Below, piece after piece: positions 1 to 6,105 of a DNA stretch of 6,105 nucleotides. How positions within the stretch are numbered: position 1 is the first letter of the stretch; every line of letters begins with the position of its first letter. Source of the DNA: SLAN01 sp964565375 (lineage in GTDB: Bacteria; Spirochaetota; Spirochaetia; DSM-27196; SKKC01). Made by a program: the position numbers and the translations under genes. The stretch lies in assembly GCA_964565375.1 (NCBI GenBank), contig CAZMEV010000154.1:1-6105 (forward strand), written 5' to 3'. The notes beneath the pieces were generated by a model. The model made no database searches, was not told where the DNA came from, and saw only the letters and a program-made list of their open reading frames with translations.

Positions 1-609
1 CTGTTCCACGTTGGGGCAGATGCTTCCCACAGAGGCACCGGGACGCAGTACGCGGGAGGCTGCGGGGACGATATCCCAGGGTTCGGGAACGTCTATGAAC
101 AGCGCGTCGACGGTAATGTCGCCGAATCCCTCCTGCGCGACATCCCGGTATTCAAACTCGACATTTTCGAACGGGCTCATGGCACGATGGTTACGCCTGG
201 CGAGTCGGTGAAAATCGTGCCGGCGTTCAAAGGAGAAGACCCGCCCTTCGTTTCCGATGATCCGGGAAAACACGACCGACAGCGCTCCGGATCCTGAACC
301 GACTTCCGCAATATGCATGCCGGCGGTAATGCCGAGTTCAAGCAGGATAAGCCCTGCATCCTTCGGGTACACGATTGTCGTCTGCCGTTTAACAGCGAAC
401 ATGAGCTGCGAAGTATTCGGTCGCAGCACGTGGAACTGCACCCCGGTATGTGATGTGACTACATCCCCGAACGAAAGAGACTCTCCGAGTTCTATAGCCC
501 CGTCCTTTGTGTGAAAGACCCGCCCCGGGTGATAGCGCAGGACATGGGAGGCCTTCGGCCCGCGGTAGAGGCAGATGTACTGTCCGTCTGTTGCGGTATC
601 AGCTCTCAA
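1..609 (-). CDS. trmI: tRNA (adenine-58-N1)-methyltransferase, TrmI family (3' end cut by window)
   Basis: This enzyme transfers a methyl group from S-adenosylmethionine to N1 of adenine 58 in the T-loop of tRNA; family members are usually homotetramers in the cytoplasm. The 203 residues present hold an N-terminal small beta domain (about 10-70), a family-typical segment KRQTTIVYPKDAG (74-86), the SAM-binding loop EVGSGSGALS (102-111), the ribose-binding acidic residue E128 in FSFERR, and the signature IDVPEPW (172-178) whose Asp173 is the catalytic-type aspartate. SICPNVEQ (196-203) matches the expected following strand. About 50-70 C-terminal residues should lie left of the window. There is no in-frame ATG near the N-terminus. 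I chose TTG at 609-607, which has GGGAG at 625-621 (11-nt gap); GTG at 627-625 is the alternative but has no Shine-Dalgarno sequence. It lies 8 nt after the alcohol dehydrogenase stop, so the two are probably co-transcribed and coupled. The family call is firm from the motifs; the exact start is less sure. Confidence 0.9.
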   Translation of the reverse strand, partial: MRADTATDGQYICLYRGPKASHVLRYHPGRVFHTKDGAIELGESLSFGDVVTSHTGVQFHVLRPNTSQLMFAVKRQTTIVYPKDAGLILLELGITAGMHIAEVGSGSGALSVVFSRIIGNEGRVFSFERRHDFHRLARRNHRAMSPFENVEFEYRDVAQEGFGDITVDALFIDVPEPWDIVPAASRVLRPGASVGSICPNVEQ

Positions 610-626
610 AAGCCCATCTACTCCCA
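606..626 (-). promoter_or_regulatory. Translation start region of trmI, overlapping the end of the upstream gene
   Basis: The last codons of the alcohol dehydrogenase supply GGGAG (625-621). Its TAG stop (620-618) is followed at once by an ATG (617-615) that opens a three-codon frame ending in TGA (608-606). That TGA overlaps the proposed TTG start (609-607) of trmI as TTGA. The arrangement would suit coupling by termination and re-initiation. The sequence shows the overlaps directly; coupling is inference. Confidence 0.45.
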
Positions 627-1793
627 CGCCATTTCGTAGATTCGTCTCGCGTCATCGAGGTTGAGCTTCATGAACGTGCCGAACTCGCGCCCCTGGTTCT
701 TCTCAAGGGTCTGCAGGAGTTTGGGAATATCCTCTTTTCTCGCGCCGGCTTCCTTAAGAGTAATCGGCATGCCAATTTCGCTGAAGAACTCTTTGAGACG
801 TTTGATTCCCTCCATCGCAACCGCTTTCTTGTCGTAATGGTTTTCGGGTACTCCCAACGCCTTCGTGGCGAGACGGTAGTAGCGCTCAACGTCCTCTTCC
901 AGCGTGTATTCCATATACGCAGGGAACATGACCGCCAGTCCCGCACCATGGGTCATGTCGTAAAGGGCGCTCAGCTCGTGTTCGAGTCCATGCGTAGTCC
1001 ATTCTTCCTGGCGACCAACACCAAGAATGCCGTTGTGCGCGATAGTGCCTGCCCAGCAGACCGTTGCCCGCGCCTCATAGTTGTTCGGGTCTTTGGTAAT
1101 CGTGCGTGCGGCCTCCATAACCGAGATCAACGTCGCTTCGCAGAGCCGGTCGGTAAGAATGACGTCTTTTGACTTTGATATGTATCGTTCAAGAATATGC
1201 GACATCATATCGACAACACCCGCTGCGGTTTGCCACATCGGAAGCGTATAGGTCAGTTCCGGGTTAATGACTGCAAATTTCGGACGCAGCAGGTCCGAGC
1301 CGGTCCCCCTCTTGAGCCCTTCATCTTCCCTGGTTATGACAGTCGCGACCGAACCTTCACTTCCTGCGGCAGGGAGGGTAAGAACAACGCCGACCGGCAG
1401 CGCGTCCGCAATACTCGCCTTCCGGTCGAAGAAATCCCAGAAGTCGCCATCGTACTTCACGCCGGCCGCAATTGCCTTCGCCGAGTCGATCGCCGAGCCG
1501 GCACCGACTGCGAGAATAAAGTCGCAGCCCTCTTTGCGACAGAGATCGATACCTTCATAGACGAGCGAATCGACAGGGTTCGGCTTCGCACCGCCGAGCT
1601 CGACGTAATCGATTCCGTTTTTCTTGAGGCTTGCTACAACCCGGTCATAAAGACCGCTTTTCTTGATCGAGCCGCCGCCGTAGTGAAGAAACACCTTCTT
1701 CGCACCGTAGCCTGCAAGCAGTTCTCCGGTTTCTTCCTCTGTATCCTTGCCGAAAACGAACTCCGTCGGGCTGCAAAACTTGAAATTTTCCAC
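618..1793 (-). CDS. Iron-containing alcohol dehydrogenase, YqhD/butanol-dehydrogenase type (probably NADPH-dependent)
   Basis: This group III (Fe/Zn) alcohol dehydrogenase reduces a broad range of aldehydes to alcohols in the cytoplasm. The 391 residues are full length for the YqhD/BDH branch (about 385-390). An N-terminal Rossmann-like domain has GGGS at 39-42, typical of the NADPH-preferring branch, and the family motif GAGSAIDSAK at 97-106. The C-terminal helical domain carries the metal ligands D195, H199, H268 and H282, with the conserved H272 in the THGLEHELS segment. It starts with GTG (1793-1791). That start is supported by AAGGAG at 1806-1801, 7 nt upstream, and by the typical N-terminus MENFKFCSPTEFVFGK. 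It is the first gene of a minus-strand pair with trmI and diverges from the broken aldo/keto reductase. The promoter candidate and palindrome at 1828-1865 probably govern it. The natural substrate cannot be read from the sequence; aldehyde detoxification or fermentative alcohol formation are both possible. The family is sure, and NADPH preference is inferred from the GGGS motif. Confidence 0.95.
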   Translation of the reverse strand: MENFKFCSPTEFVFGKDTEEETGELLAGYGAKKVFLHYGGGSIKKSGLYDRVVASLKKNGIDYVELGGAKPNPVDSLVYEGIDLCRKEGCDFILAVGAGSAIDSAKAIAAGVKYDGDFWDFFDRKASIADALPVGVVLTLPAAGSEGSVATVITREDEGLKRGTGSDLLRPKFAVINPELTYTLPMWQTAAGVVDMMSHILERYISKSKDVILTDRLCEATLISVMEAARTITKDPNNYEARATVCWAGTIAHNGILGVGRQEEWTTHGLEHELSALYDMTHGAGLAVMFPAYMEYTLEEDVERYYRLATKALGVPENHYDKKAVAMEGIKRLKEFFSEIGMPITLKEAGARKEDIPKLLQTLEKNQGREFGTFMKLNLDDARRIYEMAWE

Positions 1794-1800
1794 TGAAATA

Positions 1801-1806
1801 CTCCTT
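1801..1806 (-). promoter_or_regulatory. Ribosome binding site fixing the GTG start of the alcohol dehydrogenase
   Basis: The minus strand reads AAGGAG, 7 nt before GTG at 1793-1791. This near-perfect Shine-Dalgarno sequence is the main reason to accept GTG as the start. An alternating TA tract (1806-1816) lies immediately upstream. Confidence 0.8.
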
Positions 1807-1827
1807 ATATATATATGTCACCGGTAC

Positions 1828-1856
1828 ACAATAGCCCGGTATTACGCCTGTGATAA
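1828..1856 (-). promoter_or_regulatory. Candidate sigma-70-type promoter of the alcohol dehydrogenase-trmI unit
   Basis: On the minus strand, TTATCA (1856-1851; 4 of 6 matches to TTGACA) is followed after exactly 17 bp by TATTGT (1833-1828; 4 of 6 matches to TATAAT). Transcription would begin near 1821 and give a leader of about 28 nt that still includes the AAGGAG site. The spacing and geometry are good but the boxes are weak, so this is a candidate only. The palindrome at 1849-1865 covers its -35 box. Confidence 0.35.
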
Positions 1857-1865
1857 TGGATCACA
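1849..1865. promoter_or_regulatory. Palindrome TGTGAT-N5-ATCACA, possible operator
   Basis: Two perfect 6-bp arms, TGTGAT (1849-1854) and ATCACA (1860-1865), flank aatgg. The palindrome overlaps the -35 box of the candidate minus-strand promoter, a position that would suit a repressor. It resembles a CRP/FNR-family site (TGTGA and TCACA halves), but the halves are 7 bp apart instead of the canonical 6, so no regulator is named. Its right half is part of the 9-mer GATCACACC repeated at 1963. Confidence 0.35.
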
Positions 1866-1971
1866 CCTCGTCACTGTCCAGGAATTCTCTCGATTTACGC
1901 TAGATCTACGGTAGCCGGAAGCACCGATCGATAAATTCCATTTAACCATGATTCAGTGCTACGATCACACC
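1859..1971. repeat. Two direct copies of the 9-mer GATCACACC, 104 bp apart
   Basis: GATCACACC occurs at 1859-1867 and again at 1963-1971, on the same strand. The start-to-start distance of 104 bp is close to ten helical turns. The first copy sits in the palindrome near the alcohol dehydrogenase promoter; the second lies 31 bp before the start codon of the aldo/keto reductase. The copy at 1963 has no good inverted partner and would be a half-site. The repeat is visible directly; regulatory meaning is inferred. Confidence 0.35.
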
Positions 1972-2001
1972 ATCTGCAACTGAATATTTGGAGAATAGCA
2001 T

Positions 2002-2845
2002 ATGACATACCAGAGACTGGGAAATTCGGGACTGATGGTTTCCCCCTTAACGCTTGGAACAATGACCTTCGGCGGCGGCGGGTTCTTCGCCAACGTCGGC
2101 GGCACGCTTGTCGATGAAGCGCGCGAGCTGATTGCATTGAGCCGGGACGCCGGTGTCAATCTTTTTGACACTGCCGACGTGTACTCTTCGGGCGAATCCG
2201 AGCGAATTCTCGGGAAGGCGCTCGGAGATTCGCTCAACGACGTTCTGATCGCCACCAAAGTAGGCATGCAGGTCGGCATGGCACATGGTAAAGGCACTCG
2301 GGATCGCGGAGCGCGAACACCTGCCGCCCTTCGTGGTGACGCAGAACTTTTACAGCCCGGCGTTCCGGGACGTGGAAATGGAACTTCTGCCCGCCGCAAT
2401 CGACGCAGGCATGGGCATGCTCGTATGGAGCCCGCTCTCCGGAGGACTTACCTCCGGGAAATATCGTCGGGACCGGCAGCCGGAAACCGGCAGGCATCTG
2501 TCCGAATGGGATGAGCCCCCGGTGGATGATTACGAACGTCTGTGGAAGACAGTCGACGCACTTGTAAAAGTCGGCGAAGAGCATGGGGCTTCGGCCGCGC
2601 AGATCTCGCTCGCATGGCTCATGACCCGCCCAGGTGTAGCCAGTGTGATTATCGGTGCCCGCACCCGTAAGCAGCTTTCGGATAACCTCGCATCAATGGA
2701 GCTTGAGCTGACACAGGATCAGATCAGTCGTATCGAAAAGGCTTCACGCCCCAGCGTACCCTACCCGATGTGGCACCAGCGTAAGACGGTCGCCGCACGA
2801 CTTTCCGATGCGGACAAGGTACTGCCGCTCGAAAACGAAAAGTAG
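2002..2845 (+). pseudogene. Aldo/keto reductase with an internal deletion and frameshift
   Basis: Aldo/keto reductases are NADPH-dependent TIM-barrel enzymes that reduce aldehydes and ketones. The first frame starts at ATG 2002, with GGAG at 1990-1993 (8-nt gap). It gives a good N-terminus with FDTADVY (55-61: catalytic D56 and Y61) and catalytic Lys86 in IATKVG, and makes sense to about residue 92. From about 2273 the homology resumes one frame over with SAWHMVKALGIAE and runs to the family's C-terminal cofactor motif SVIIGARTRKQLSDNL, ending at TAG 2845. About 66-68 residues expected between these parts are absent, including the segment with the catalytic His (usually QVH) and the conserved SN pair. 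The remaining 91 plus 190 residues and the gap add up to about 350, the usual length. Read straight on, the first frame runs out of register to a TGA at 2512-2514 (170 residues). The downstream ATG at 2285 has no convincing ribosome site. The product is almost certainly inactive, unless an assembly collapse explains the gap. Confidence 0.85.
2262..2287 (+). other. Deletion junction inside the aldo/keto reductase
   Basis: Sense in the first frame ends around Val91-Gly92 (2272-2277), and sense in the next frame begins at Ser-Ala-Trp from 2273, so the two parts overlap in GTCGGCATGG. The frame change requires the lost length to be 3n+2, for example 200 or 203 bp, which agrees with the number of missing residues. 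The overlap of both ends in one short stretch fits recombination across a few shared bases, such as TCGG. The mechanism is inference, because the ancestral sequence is not visible. Confidence 0.6.
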
Positions 2846-2946
2846 CCATAAGGAAACAAGGGAGAAGTGAAACAGTAGGTTTAAGCCGGGATTTTACCCT
2901 TTACACATCACCGAACTCCTGTTTCGTTAGGTACAAGGGGGATTCC

Positions 2947-4068
2947 ATGGGTGCTGAAAGTATCGTAAAGCGGCTGGTGTCCACCGCCGATATCGAAATT
3001 AACGGGTCACGACCGTGGGACATACAGGTACATAATCCCGCTATGTATGAGCGGGTGCTCCGCCAGGGCTCTCTCGGATTCGGTGAGAGCTACATGGACG
3101 GTGAGTGGGACAGCGAAGATCTCGAGACAACAATCGTGAAAATCCTGCAGTCCGGTGGTGAGCGGCAGATTTCCCGGCAACCCCTTCTTGCCGCACGCCT
3201 TGCCGGCTTCTATCTGTCGCAGGTAATTCCCAACCGCGGCGCCCGTCGCCGTGCGTATGAAATCGGAAAACATCACTACGACATCGGCAACGAACTCTAC
3301 CGGCGCATGCTCGACCGACGGATGATCTACTCATGCGGCTACTGGCGCAATGCCTCGGACCTCAACGAAGCGCAGGAGGCGAAACTCGATCTTATTTGCC
3401 GCAAACTCGGACTTGAGCCCGGAATGCGCGTGCTCGACATAGGCTGCGGGTGGGGTGGTTTCCTCAAGTACGCAGCCGAGCACTATGGCATACAGGGTCT
3501 CGGGGTCACCGTCTCGGAACAGCAGGCAAATCTGGCTCGTGAGTCAGTGCGCGAGCTTCCACTCGAGATTCGCCTGTGCGATTACCGGGACGTGGAGGGA
3601 ACCTTCGACCGGATTCTTTCAATCGGAATGTTCGAACATGTGGGAGTAAAAAACTACCCTGCCTACATGCAGGTTGTAAACGAACGCCTGGTAAAAGGCG
3701 GCCTGCATCTGCTTCACACCATCGGCAACAACAAGCCCATTCGCAGCCGTGACCGATGGGTCGCCCGCTACATTTTTCCCAACTCGAAGCTTCCCGCACT
3801 CTGCCAGATAGATCCGGCCGCGCGCGAACATTTCATCCTGGAGGACATGCACAATTTCGGGCCTGATTACACCAAAACCCTTCGTGCCTGGCACGAGAAC
3901 TTCACCGCAGCATGGCCCGAACTGGCGCAGAGCTACGATGAACGCTTTCGCCGCATGTGGGTGTACTTCCTGCTCTCCTGTGCCGCCTCATTCCGGACCC
4001 GAAATACGCAGCTCTGGCAGCTGATATACTCGCGCGACCGTGAGGAGACATATCACTCGGTGCGTTAA
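2947..4068 (+). CDS. cfa: Cyclopropane-fatty-acyl-phospholipid synthase
   Basis: This enzyme adds a methylene bridge from S-adenosylmethionine across the cis double bond of unsaturated acyl chains in membrane phospholipids; it is a soluble enzyme acting at the inner membrane face. The 373 residues compare with 382 in E. coli Cfa. An N-terminal lipid-binding domain with GSLGFGESYMDGEW (41-54) is followed by the KHHYDIGNELYRRMLD block (108-123), YSCGYW (128-133), the SAM loop VLDIGCGWGG (162-171), MFEHVG (228-233), LLHTIG (255-260) and HNFGPDY (302-308). The bicarbonate-site residues known from E. coli (C139, E239, H266, I268, Y317) correspond to C130, E230, H257, I259 and Y308, all at a constant offset of 9, so the core has no net insertion or deletion and the enzyme should be active. 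The ATG has AAGGGGG at 2935-2941, 5 nt upstream. The gene stands alone on its strand after the pseudogene. No clear promoter precedes it: TTTACA at 2900-2905 resembles a -35 box but lacks a good -10. Confidence 0.97.
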   Translation: MGAESIVKRLVSTADIEINGSRPWDIQVHNPAMYERVLRQGSLGFGESYMDGEWDSEDLETTIVKILQSGGERQISRQPLLAARLAGFYLSQVIPNRGARRRAYEIGKHHYDIGNELYRRMLDRRMIYSCGYWRNASDLNEAQEAKLDLICRKLGLEPGMRVLDIGCGWGGFLKYAAEHYGIQGLGVTVSEQQANLARESVRELPLEIRLCDYRDVEGTFDRILSIGMFEHVGVKNYPAYMQVVNERLVKGGLHLLHTIGNNKPIRSRDRWVARYIFPNSKLPALCQIDPAAREHFILEDMHNFGPDYTKTLRAWHENFTAAWPELAQSYDERFRRMWVYFLLSCAASFRTRNTQLWQLIYSRDREETYHSVR

Positions 4069-4074
4069 AGCAGA

Positions 4075-6105
4075 CTATTCCTCCTGCCGTGCCGGCATAA
4101 GAATTACCTGCACGAATTCTTGAAGGTCGATGTATCGCCCGGCTGCCTCGATAACGCGCTCCCGGGTCAATCCGTCGACAAGCTCAGTATAGTCGAGAAG
4201 CTCGGTGAGGTCGCGATCGGCGCGGTGCAGCGCGACCAGATTCTGAATCCAGAAGCTGTTTTCGCGCATGCCTTCCTCGTAGTTACTTCGTTGCACCTCA
4301 CGGGTACGGCTCACGTACTGCTCGTCGAGCTCTCCTTCGCTGATCCGCCGCAGCTCTTCGAGCACGAGGCCGGCAAGCTCCTCCGCTTCCCCGGGATCGG
4401 TGCCGAAAATAAGTTGCAGCACGTAGCGCTCCCATGGTCGCTGCGCCGGGGATGCGCCGGCGAAGGAGGTGTACACCGCGCCGAGTTCTTCGCGCAGGTA
4501 CTCCTGCATCCTGCGCCGGACGACCTCTCCGAGCGAACGAAGCAGGTAGTTTTCCTCGCGCGAGTAGTTCATATCTCCGTGGAACACGATCCCGACGAGA
4601 CTCTGGGGAGCGACACCGACCTCCACTGTATCCCGCCGCAGGCCACTGCCGTAACGCGCACCGTGGTCGGTGACTTCGCTTTTCACCGGGTCGCCCGGAA
4701 TGGCAGCCAGGTATTCCTCGACGAGCGGGCGCAACGCGGCCGGATCTATATCACCGACAAATGCAAAGGTAAATCTCCCCGGATTTGAAAACAGCTCGTT
4801 GAACACCGAGTGCGCGGCGGCCATATCGAACTGCTCGAGTCTGTCAGAGGTCAGCGGCATCATCCGCGGATTCTCATCCCACAAGAGTTGGGTCAGGCGC
4901 TTCGACCACTGAAACTGCGGATTAGCCTCCTGATTCTGCAGCTGTGTTCTGATATTTCTGCGGACGGTATCGAAGGCTTCCTCATCTTCACGCCGGTCGG
5001 TGAGGTAGAGCGCAAGAAGCTGCAGCAGCAGCTCTGTTTCATCGGTCCCCAAGGACCCCTGGAATCCGTGATACGTACGATTGACATATGGCCGCAGCTC
5101 CAGGTCCCGACCTGCAAATATCTCTTCAAGGTCCGAACGAGAGTGCTCAGCAACCCCACTTTCCCACATGAGCTGACTCCCCAGCCGGGCACTGACAAGG
5201 TTCTCCTCTGCTACAAGCGAGGTTCCTCCGAGAGAATAGGCGGTGAACTGCACATCGTCGCTTCGGAAATCGGTCGGACGAATGAGAACCGTTGCTCCGT
5301 TTGAGAGGCGCCATTCGTACAGCGAAAGCTCCTCGTGGTAGATCTCTTCGACAATTTCGCCCCGCTCGGGAAAGCTGACTGCGAGGTCGGCCGCGGGTGG
5401 ATCATCATCCGGCGGCTCGGTCTCCGCTTTTGTCGCCTCGTCGATCAACGAGGACAGACGGGTCTCCCTCGGCAGCTCGCGGTCGTCCGTTTCGATCATA
5501 CTCACCGTGACCACGCGGTTCTCACCGGCTAGATATCGACCTGCTACATTCCGAACTTCCCGCTCACTGATGTCCGGCAGCAGCTCCTGTGTGTACTCGT
5601 ACCGTCTCTCGGCACTCGGGAACCGGCTACCATCGAGAAAGGCGTCGATGTAGCGGGACACGAGTGTGTCGGAACGCACCTCATCGCGCTGGCGGTACTC
5701 ACGCTCGGCCTGCCGCAGAAGAGTCCGTCGCGCGCGGTCGAGCTCGGCTTCGGAGAACCCATGCTCTTCCGCCCGGCGCACTTCTCGCACCACGGATGAA
5801 AGGCCTCGCTCCACTCCATCCGGTGCCTCCTCATCGACCGCCACCCAGAGAAAGTCCACAGCAAGCGGACGACCGAAGCGCGAGGTACCGACCGCCGCCT
5901 GTACGAACGGCGGCTGGGACTCACGCGCACGTCTGCGAAGGCGCGTATTGAGCATCTCGCGAAATAGCCGCTCGGCGAGATTCGCACGATAGTCGGCGGT
6001 AGTTCTCAACGGCTCAAACGACGATTTGTTATACACAAAGATACTGCTGCGTGAGAGTTCGGGATCTTCGGCTATACTGAAAAGCGTATCTTCGTGCCCG
6101 GGCAC
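4075..6105 (-). CDS. M16 (insulinase/pitrilysin-family) zinc protease, C-terminal 676 residues
   Basis: M16 proteases of this size (about 900-950 residues) are two-module clamshell metalloproteases, often periplasmic, that degrade peptides. The frame is open to the right edge, so the first 250-280 residues, with any signal peptide and the inverted zinc motif HxxEH, are missing here. Numbered from the edge, residues 1-200 are the second half of the active module (MLNTRLRRRA at 51-60; HGFSEAELDRAR at 115-126). Residues 205-250 form a charged, Pro/Asp-rich linker (PPDDDPP at 231-237). The second module starts at LYEWRLSNGATVLIRP (262-277), has no HxxEH, as expected for the inactive half, and includes the M16 block FTFAFVGDIDPAALRPLVEEYLAAIP (445-470) and YLREELGAVY (536-545), which carries the family's Arg/Tyr substrate-binding pair. 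It ends at TAG 4077-4075. It converges on cfa with a 6-nt gap. The family is clear; subfamily (PqqL-like) and location cannot be settled without the N-terminus. Confidence 0.92.
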   Translation of the reverse strand: MPGHEDTLFSIAEDPELSRSSIFVYNKSSFEPLRTTADYRANLAERLFREMLNTRLRRRARESQPPFVQAAVGTSRFGRPLAVDFLWVAVDEEAPDGVERGLSSVVREVRRAEEHGFSEAELDRARRTLLRQAEREYRQRDEVRSDTLVSRYIDAFLDGSRFPSAERRYEYTQELLPDISEREVRNVAGRYLAGENRVVTVSMIETDDRELPRETRLSSLIDEATKAETEPPDDDPPAADLAVSFPERGEIVEEIYHEELSLYEWRLSNGATVLIRPTDFRSDDVQFTAYSLGGTSLVAEENLVSARLGSQLMWESGVAEHSRSDLEEIFAGRDLELRPYVNRTYHGFQGSLGTDETELLLQLLALYLTDRREDEEAFDTVRRNIRTQLQNQEANPQFQWSKRLTQLLWDENPRMMPLTSDRLEQFDMAAAHSVFNELFSNPGRFTFAFVGDIDPAALRPLVEEYLAAIPGDPVKSEVTDHGARYGSGLRRDTVEVGVAPQSLVGIVFHGDMNYSREENYLLRSLGEVVRRRMQEYLREELGAVYTSFAGASPAQRPWERYVLQLIFGTDPGEAEELAGLVLEELRRISEGELDEQYVSRTREVQRSNYEEGMRENSFWIQNLVALHRADRDLTELLDYTELVDGLTRERVIEAAGRYIDLQEFVQVILMPARQEE

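Noticed and set aside
507..1172. Plus-strand open frame of 221 codons opposite the dehydrogenase/trmI genes
   Set aside because: It is antisense to genes with clear family motifs, has low-complexity Arg-rich composition, no recognisable domain and no ribosome site; an ordinary shadow frame in GC-rich DNA.
1849..1865. Canonical CRP binding site
   Set aside because: The TGTGA and TCACA halves are separated by 7 bp, not 6, so it is kept only as an unnamed palindrome.
2262..2290. Programmed frameshift in the aldo/keto reductase
   Set aside because: There is no slippery heptamer, and a frameshift would not restore the roughly 66-68 missing residues that include the active-site His.
2285..2845. 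Independent gene starting at ATG 2285
   Set aside because: The product is only the C-terminal part of an aldo/keto reductase, homology extends upstream of this ATG, and there is no convincing ribosome site.
2869..2925. Inverted repeat GAAACAG / CTGTTTC before cfa
   Set aside because: The arms are 7 bp with a 43-bp loop and no T-run; too weak for a terminator and likely chance.
4077..4084. AGGAGG-like ribosome site on the minus strand at the protease stop codon
   Set aside because: No minus-strand gene follows; the downstream sequence is cfa in the opposite orientation.
4085..4097. Small hairpin TGCCG-tgc-CGGCA near the end of the protease gene
   Set aside because: The stem is 5 bp, lies inside coding sequence and has no T-run on either strand.
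4120..4788. Plus-strand open frame of 222 codons opposite the M16 protease
   Set aside because: It mirrors the codon pattern of the protease on the other strand and shows no family motif of its own.

Overview
This 6.1 kb window reads as an ordinary chromosomal segment of a moderately GC-rich bacterium. Base composition is roughly 55-60% GC by eye, with GC-rich third codon positions. It is densely packed with housekeeping and metabolic genes. The set of a TrmI-type tRNA methyltransferase, a YqhD/BDH-type alcohol dehydrogenase, cyclopropane-fatty-acyl-phospholipid synthase and a large two-module M16 protease suggests a Gram-negative-type bacterium. A free-living spirochaete of the Spirochaeta type is one possibility, but no marker here fixes the phylum. 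I see no mobile element, CRISPR array, rRNA or tRNA gene.

Layout. On the left, two minus-strand genes form a tight unit: an iron-containing, probably NADPH-dependent alcohol dehydrogenase (618-1793, GTG start behind a clear AAGGAG), then 8 nt later a tRNA (adenine-58-N1)-methyltransferase (1-609, probable TTG start, 3' end outside the window). A divergent intergenic region of about 208 bp (1794-2001) holds a candidate minus-strand promoter, a 6-bp-arm palindrome over its -35 box and a second copy of a 9-bp half-site 104 bp away. To its right, on the plus strand, is an aldo/keto reductase gene (2002-2845). It has lost about 66-68 codons around its active-site histidine and is also frameshifted at the scar, so it is called a pseudogene. 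After 101 bp comes an intact plus-strand cfa gene (2947-4068) with every expected catalytic residue. It meets, tail to tail and with a 6-nt gap, a large minus-strand M16 (insulinase/pitrilysin-family) protease gene (4075-6105). The N-terminal, zinc-binding part of that protease lies beyond the right edge.

How the genes fit together. The alcohol dehydrogenase and the former aldo/keto reductase would both reduce aldehydes with NADPH, and they flank one control region, so they may once have been a co-regulated aldehyde-detoxification pair of which only one member survives. Cfa, which stiffens membranes under stress, fits loosely with that theme, but nothing in the sequence links it to them. The strongest observation is the internal deletion of the aldo/keto reductase. 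The next are the shared repeat in the divergent promoter region and the unusual start of trmI. I do not see a previously undescribed multi-gene system here.
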